Shown here: one piece after another, positions 60,295 through 63,260 of the stretch | Layout: every line of letters starts with the position of its first letter | How positions within the stretch are numbered: the stretch's first letter is position 1 | Assembly: GCA_036396535.1 (NCBI GenBank) | Contig: DASWKR010000072.1 | Location: 1-63,260 of the forward strand | Source of the DNA: Acidimicrobiia bacterium | GTDB taxonomy: Bacteria; Actinomycetota; Acidimicrobiia; Spongiisociales; UBA5794 | DNA length: 63,260 bases | Direction: 5' to 3' | Made by a program: the position numbers and the translations under genes | Notes under the pieces: generated by a model | Seen by the model: the letters and a program-made list of their open reading frames with translations, nothing else | The model's database searches: none | Told to the model about the DNA's origin: nothing

Positions 60295-60345
60295 GAGTTT
60301 CTCCTCATATAGCTGCTGTAGTGATCCATACTCTAACACATTCTT

Positions 60346-60372
60346 GGAATTCTAGTTTCCTTTGGGAATTCT
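60346..60372. promoter_or_regulatory. Possible Rrf2 binding sites
   Basis: GGAATTCT occurs twice, at 60346-60353 and 60365-60372, 19 bp apart, in an AT-rich stretch between the barrel gene and rrf2. The two-turn spacing suits dimer binding on one face of DNA. Confidence 0.45.
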
Positions 60373-60411
60373 GCGTCGACTGTGGTAGTTTGCGCTAGAG
60401 TTGGAGCACCG

Positions 60412-60900
60412 ATGCAGCTCAGCCTCAAACGAAAAGGCGACTACGCCGTCAGGGCGATGATCTCGGTTGGACGGCACTATGGGACCGGTCTGCGCCAAGC
60501 GCGTCAGATCTCCGCCGAGATGCACATCCCCTACAAGACCTTGACCCTGATCCTGGCCGGACTGGTCGGCGAGGAACTGCTGGTAGCCACCCACGGGCCT
60601 AACGGAGGCTATCGCTTGGCCCGGCACCCCAGCGACATCAGCCTCCTCGATATCGTGGAAGCAGCCGAAGGACCCGCCACCTTCGACCATTGCGTCCTGC
60701 GCGATGGTCCCTGTGACTGGAAAGAGACCTGTCCGGTTCACGACACCTGGGCACGCACCCAGGACGCCCTCACCCGAGAACTGGCTTCAACTTCCCTCGC
60801 AGAAGTGGCCGCAATCGACGCCGCCATCGAAGCGGATGAATTCCAGCCCGAGGCCCCGCCCCATACCCGGCCCACGGATCGACACGGCAACCGCAACTAG
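60412..60900 (+). CDS. Rrf2-family transcriptional regulator with Fe-S-type Cys cluster
   Basis: 162-residue winged-helix regulator. SLKRKGDYAVRAMISVGRHYG and HIPYKTLTLILAGLVGEELLVATHGPNGGYRLAR are the Rrf2 signature. Cys94, Cys101 and Cys107 (C-x6-C-x5-C) can hold a [2Fe-2S] or [4Fe-4S] cluster, as in IscR and NsrR, which have five residues between their Cys. It probably senses iron, oxygen or nitric oxide. ATG at 60412 follows TTGGAG. It faces the barrel gene at 60022. Confidence 0.92.
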   Translation: MQLSLKRKGDYAVRAMISVGRHYGTGLRQARQISAEMHIPYKTLTLILAGLVGEELLVATHGPNGGYRLARHPSDISLLDIVEAAEGPATFDHCVLRDGPCDWKETCPVHDTWARTQDALTRELASTSLAEVAAIDAAIEADEFQPEAPPHTRPTDRHGNRN

Positions 60901-61172
60901 CCAGCCGTTCACGAACGGACTTCCAACACCCGCAAGACGCACCAACTGACGTGCCCACCGCGACGACCCTATCGCCGCCGCCGGCAGCGCCTCCGCCCCA
61001 TTCCCCCCTCTACTGCTTGAGGACGCCCTCCAATCGGGCGTCAATCTCGGCGCCGCCGTCGTCGCCCAGGACATGACGCCGACCCCGAGCCGCGGAACCC
61101 AACAAGAAGTCGATGCGGGACAGGTTCGCCACCTGGTCCGGCCAGGCGCCTTCTTCGGATGCAGCTACTTAC

Positions 61173-62015
61173 TCAGTCGCCGATGAAGTCGTTCAACAGA
61201 TCGGCGAAGCGCTCGGGCTCATCCAGATGGGGGAAGTGCCCGGCGCCCTCGAACAACTCCACCCGGCTTCCCGGAAACGACTGTTGAGCCGTGGCGGCGT
61301 GCCACGGCGGGATCATCCGGTCACGGGTGCCCCAGACGATCAGCGTCGGTATCTCGACCGCCAGAGGCAGGTGATCGTGGGCGGTGACGGTCTGGCCCCC
61401 CGGGTCGATAACAGACCGGGTCGTGGCAAGGAAGGCACGCCGGCTGTCGGCGTCGGCGAGCGACACGAAGCCTTGCCAGGCCTCGGCGATGTCCCAACTG
61501 GCCCGCCATCCCACCTTGGCCAGGGCCCGGCCCAGCGCCTTGCCCTGGTTCTGGACCCAGGCGGAGGCGATCAGAGTCAGGACGAGTTCGGCGCCGGGCA
61601 GTGCCGCCGACCGCAGGAGCGGGCTCACCGACCGTCCCAGACCTCCACTCGCCACAAGGGCGAGACGGTCAACCCGCTCCGGGAACAGGTAACAGAACTG
61701 CATGGCGATGCCGCCGCCCAGCGAATGCCCGACCAGTGTCACCCGATCCACCCCCAGGCGGTCGAGCAGGTCGCGCAGCGTGGCGGCGTGGGCGCCGAGG
61801 GAGTAGTCTCCCATCGGCTTGGCGGATGCCCCGTGCCCGAACAGGTCGGGGGCCAGGACCCGGTGACGGTGGTCGAGCTTGCCGACGAAGTGCATCCAGT
61901 TCCGATGCGAGCTCAACAGGCCGTGGATGAACAGCACCGCCGGACCGTCCCCGCTGTCCACGAGCCACAGATCGTGGCCGTGCAGTGTCTCAGTGCGCGT
62001 GTTGACGGCCGTCAT
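61173..62015 (-). CDS. Alpha/beta hydrolase (2)
   Basis: Alpha/beta-hydrolase-fold enzyme of 280 residues. LFIHGLLSSHRNWMHF, GHSLGGGIAMQFCYLFPERV (nucleophile Ser) and VELFEGAGHFPHLDEPERF (His) are present, with Asp in LIVWGTRDRMIPP. This set is that of lysophospholipase or meta-cleavage hydrolase-like enzymes. I chose ATG 62015; an in-frame GTG at 62060 is an alternative, and neither has a clear ribosome site. The 272-bp gap from the rrf2 stop shows nothing recognisable. Confidence 0.88.
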   Translation of the reverse strand: MTAVNTRTETLHGHDLWLVDSGDGPAVLFIHGLLSSHRNWMHFVGKLDHRHRVLAPDLFGHGASAKPMGDYSLGAHAATLRDLLDRLGVDRVTLVGHSLGGGIAMQFCYLFPERVDRLALVASGGLGRSVSPLLRSAALPGAELVLTLIASAWVQNQGKALGRALAKVGWRASWDIAEAWQGFVSLADADSRRAFLATTRSVIDPGGQTVTAHDHLPLAVEIPTLIVWGTRDRMIPPWHAATAQQSFPGSRVELFEGAGHFPHLDEPERFADLLNDFIGD

Positions 62016-62193
62016 GTTGTGGTCCGCATCCACGAAAGGTAGCCGCCCAGCGAACCGCACGGACGGCCATACCTTTCGGGCCCCAATCGAAACGGGCCAA
62101 ACCTCGTGCTCCCCCAGGTCATGGCTCCCACGCCGCGTTGGGGGACCCTCAGGTCGCCGTGTCCCAGGCGATGCGGGTGTGCCATCGTTCCCC

Positions 62194-62562
62194 TCAGTCC
62201 GTTCTCCTCAGGTCGAGATCGACAGCGATGGGAAGTGCCGTCTCCCGCCAACCGGTGAGGTCGCCGGAGTAGCGGGCGGTGTACTTGTCGTGAACCGCAT
62301 CGCGAGCGAGTCGGTCCTCATGCGGTGCGGTCACGAGGCGAGCCGTGCCGGCGTACTCGTCGGCGCCGACGCGAACCCGGACGGCAGGGGTGCGCGTCAG
62401 GTTGCGAACCCAGTCGGAACGGGTCCCGCCGCCGGAGAGCATATAGATGGTGGAGTCGACGTGGGCGAACCAGATCTCGATGATGTGGGGACGCCCGGTG
62501 ACTCTCCCTATGGTGGTCAGGTCGATCACCAGATGACGGTCGAGGGCCGTGCTCCCCGTCAT
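62194..62562 (-). CDS. Deazaflavin-dependent nitroreductase-like protein
   Basis: 122-residue split-barrel protein of the F420-binding Ddn type. VIDLTTIGRVTGRPHIIEIWF is the conserved phosphate-binding strand-turn, IYMLSGGGTRSDWVRNL the family signature and PAVRVRVGADEYAGTARLV the following strands. Predicted F420H2-dependent quinone or nitro reductase. It is 5 nt from the partial LLM oxidoreductase gene, with which it is co-transcribed. Confidence 0.9.
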   Translation of the reverse strand: MTGSTALDRHLVIDLTTIGRVTGRPHIIEIWFAHVDSTIYMLSGGGTRSDWVRNLTRTPAVRVRVGADEYAGTARLVTAPHEDRLARDAVHDKYTARYSGDLTGWRETALPIAVDLDLRRTD

Positions 62563-62567
62563 AGCTC

Positions 62568-63260
62568 TCAGCTTCCTACCTCGGCGAGTTGGGGCATGAC
62601 CTCGATAGCCAAGAGTTCGATGGCGTCGGGGTTGGGGACGTCGGCGGTGTTGATGATCACCTGCTGCGCCCCGGCGTCGGCGAGACGGACGAACCGGTCG
62701 ACCAGCTCATCGGCGGATTCGGGCGTGGACCGCCAGGCGTTGGGGGTGAACAGGCTCACCGATTGCAGGGTGGTGCGCTCGATCTCCTCATAGGGACGTC
62801 CGACGGCTTCGCAATGCTCGGCGAGGATCCGGTACTTGTGACGGAGCTGGTCGGGATCGCCGAAGAGGTTGGAGGCGTCGGCGTAGCGGGCGACGAGGCG
62901 GAGCGTCTTCTTCTCGCCGCCTCCGCCGATCATGATCGGCACCCGGGGTCGGGAGATCGACTGGGGCACGTTGAGGAGACGTTCGGCGGTGAACTGGCGG
63001 CCTTCGAAGCGTGTTTCGCTTCCTCGTTCTCCTTCGAACATGTGGTGGGCGATCTGCAGTGTGTCTTCGAGTATCTCGAATCGGGTCTTGGTCTCGGGGA
63101 AGGGAAAGCCCAGTCCCACCGACTCGGCCTGGTTCCAGCCGGCGCCGAGGCCGAGCCAGGCCCGTCCCCCGGAGAGCACGTCGAGGGTGGTGGCCGCCTT
63201 CACCCACAGCCCAGGGTTGCGGTAGTGGACGCCGCCGACCATCAGGCCGAGGCGGGCCCG
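62568..63260 (-). CDS. LLM-class F420-dependent oxidoreductase (2), partial
   Basis: Carboxyl-terminal 230 residues of a luciferase-fold enzyme; the 5' part lies past the window edge. GGRAWLGLGAGWNQAESVGLGFPFP and VPIMIGGGGEKKTLRLVARYADASNLFG are the cofactor and phosphate-binding signatures. The end PDAIELLAIEVMPQLAEVGS is typical. It is homologous to the protein at 19872 but not a close copy. It is upstream of the Ddn-like gene, giving an F420-dependent redox pair. Confidence 0.9.
   Translation of the reverse strand, partial: RARLGLMVGGVHYRNPGLWVKAATTLDVLSGGRAWLGLGAGWNQAESVGLGFPFPETKTRFEILEDTLQIAHHMFEGERGSETRFEGRQFTAERLLNVPQSISRPRVPIMIGGGGEKKTLRLVARYADASNLFGDPDQLRHKYRILAEHCEAVGRPYEEIERTTLQSVSLFTPNAWRSTPESADELVDRFVRLADAGAQQVIINTADVPNPDAIELLAIEVMPQLAEVGS

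Noticed and set aside
1-63260. tRNA, rRNA, CRISPR arrays, insertion sequences and prophage genes
   Set aside because: I looked for T-loop motifs, regular spacer repeats, transposase and integrase proteins and saw none.

Overview
The window is high-GC DNA with short intergenic gaps, frequent GTG and TTG starts, many ATGA/GTGA/TGATG gene overlaps and threonine-rich lipoprotein linkers. It carries two F420-type luciferase-fold oxidoreductases, a deazaflavin-type nitroreductase, a DUF2630 protein and a baeRF-type protein. Together these point to an actinobacterium, most likely Acidimicrobiia-like. I saw no tRNA, rRNA, CRISPR array, transposase or phage gene, so the stretch looks chromosomal.

Layout. 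1-6.4 kb: the edge of a flavoprotein, a repeat-filled divergent promoter region, a cpgS-like P-loop protein, and an operon of a Na,K-ATPase-like P-type pump with two RCK/KTN nucleotide-sensing proteins. 6.4-15.8 kb: stress and envelope genes (baeRF-like protein, Hsp20, VioB-like ferritin protein, SRPBCC-ArsR pair, ClpP, GerMN lipoprotein, polysaccharide deacetylase, PadR-ChrA pair). 15.9-21.8 kb: CopB-type copper ATPase, LigD (phosphoesterase plus ligase), an F420-type oxidoreductase and a second ArsR-SRPBCC pair. 22-25.3 kb: a glycosyltransferase with an alpha/alpha-barrel partner and small genes.

25.4-36.1 kb is the most coherent accessory block. A cupin-containing XRE regulator and an SDR face an operon encoding a bicupin resembling ureidoglycine aminohydrolase, an amidohydrolase, two ribose-type ABC permeases, a lipoprotein binding protein, a double-NBD ATPase and, at the end, a single ORF joining an ABC permease to an amidohydrolase. 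It reads as uptake plus ring-opening or deamination of a nitrogen heterocycle. A third amidohydrolase of the same type sits at 56.8-58.2 kb beside a PatB-like C-S lyase.

36-51 kb: small redox enzymes and two paralogous TetR regulators with palindromic operators, next to a DrrAB-like exporter and an MMPL transporter. A membrane PAP2 phosphatase fused to a protein-kinase-like domain follows, overlapping a lipoprotein gene. 51-63 kb: an Acr3 arsenite exporter, a probable selenoprotein of the AhpD/peroxidase-related family (in-frame TGA in a CxxU motif with a fitting SECIS hairpin), zinc-lacking quinone reductases, a TatD-like hydrolase, an Fe-S-type Rrf2 regulator and, at the edge, part of another F420-type oxidoreductase.

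The two signals most worth following are the TGA-containing AhpD-like gene and the permease-amidohydrolase fusion.
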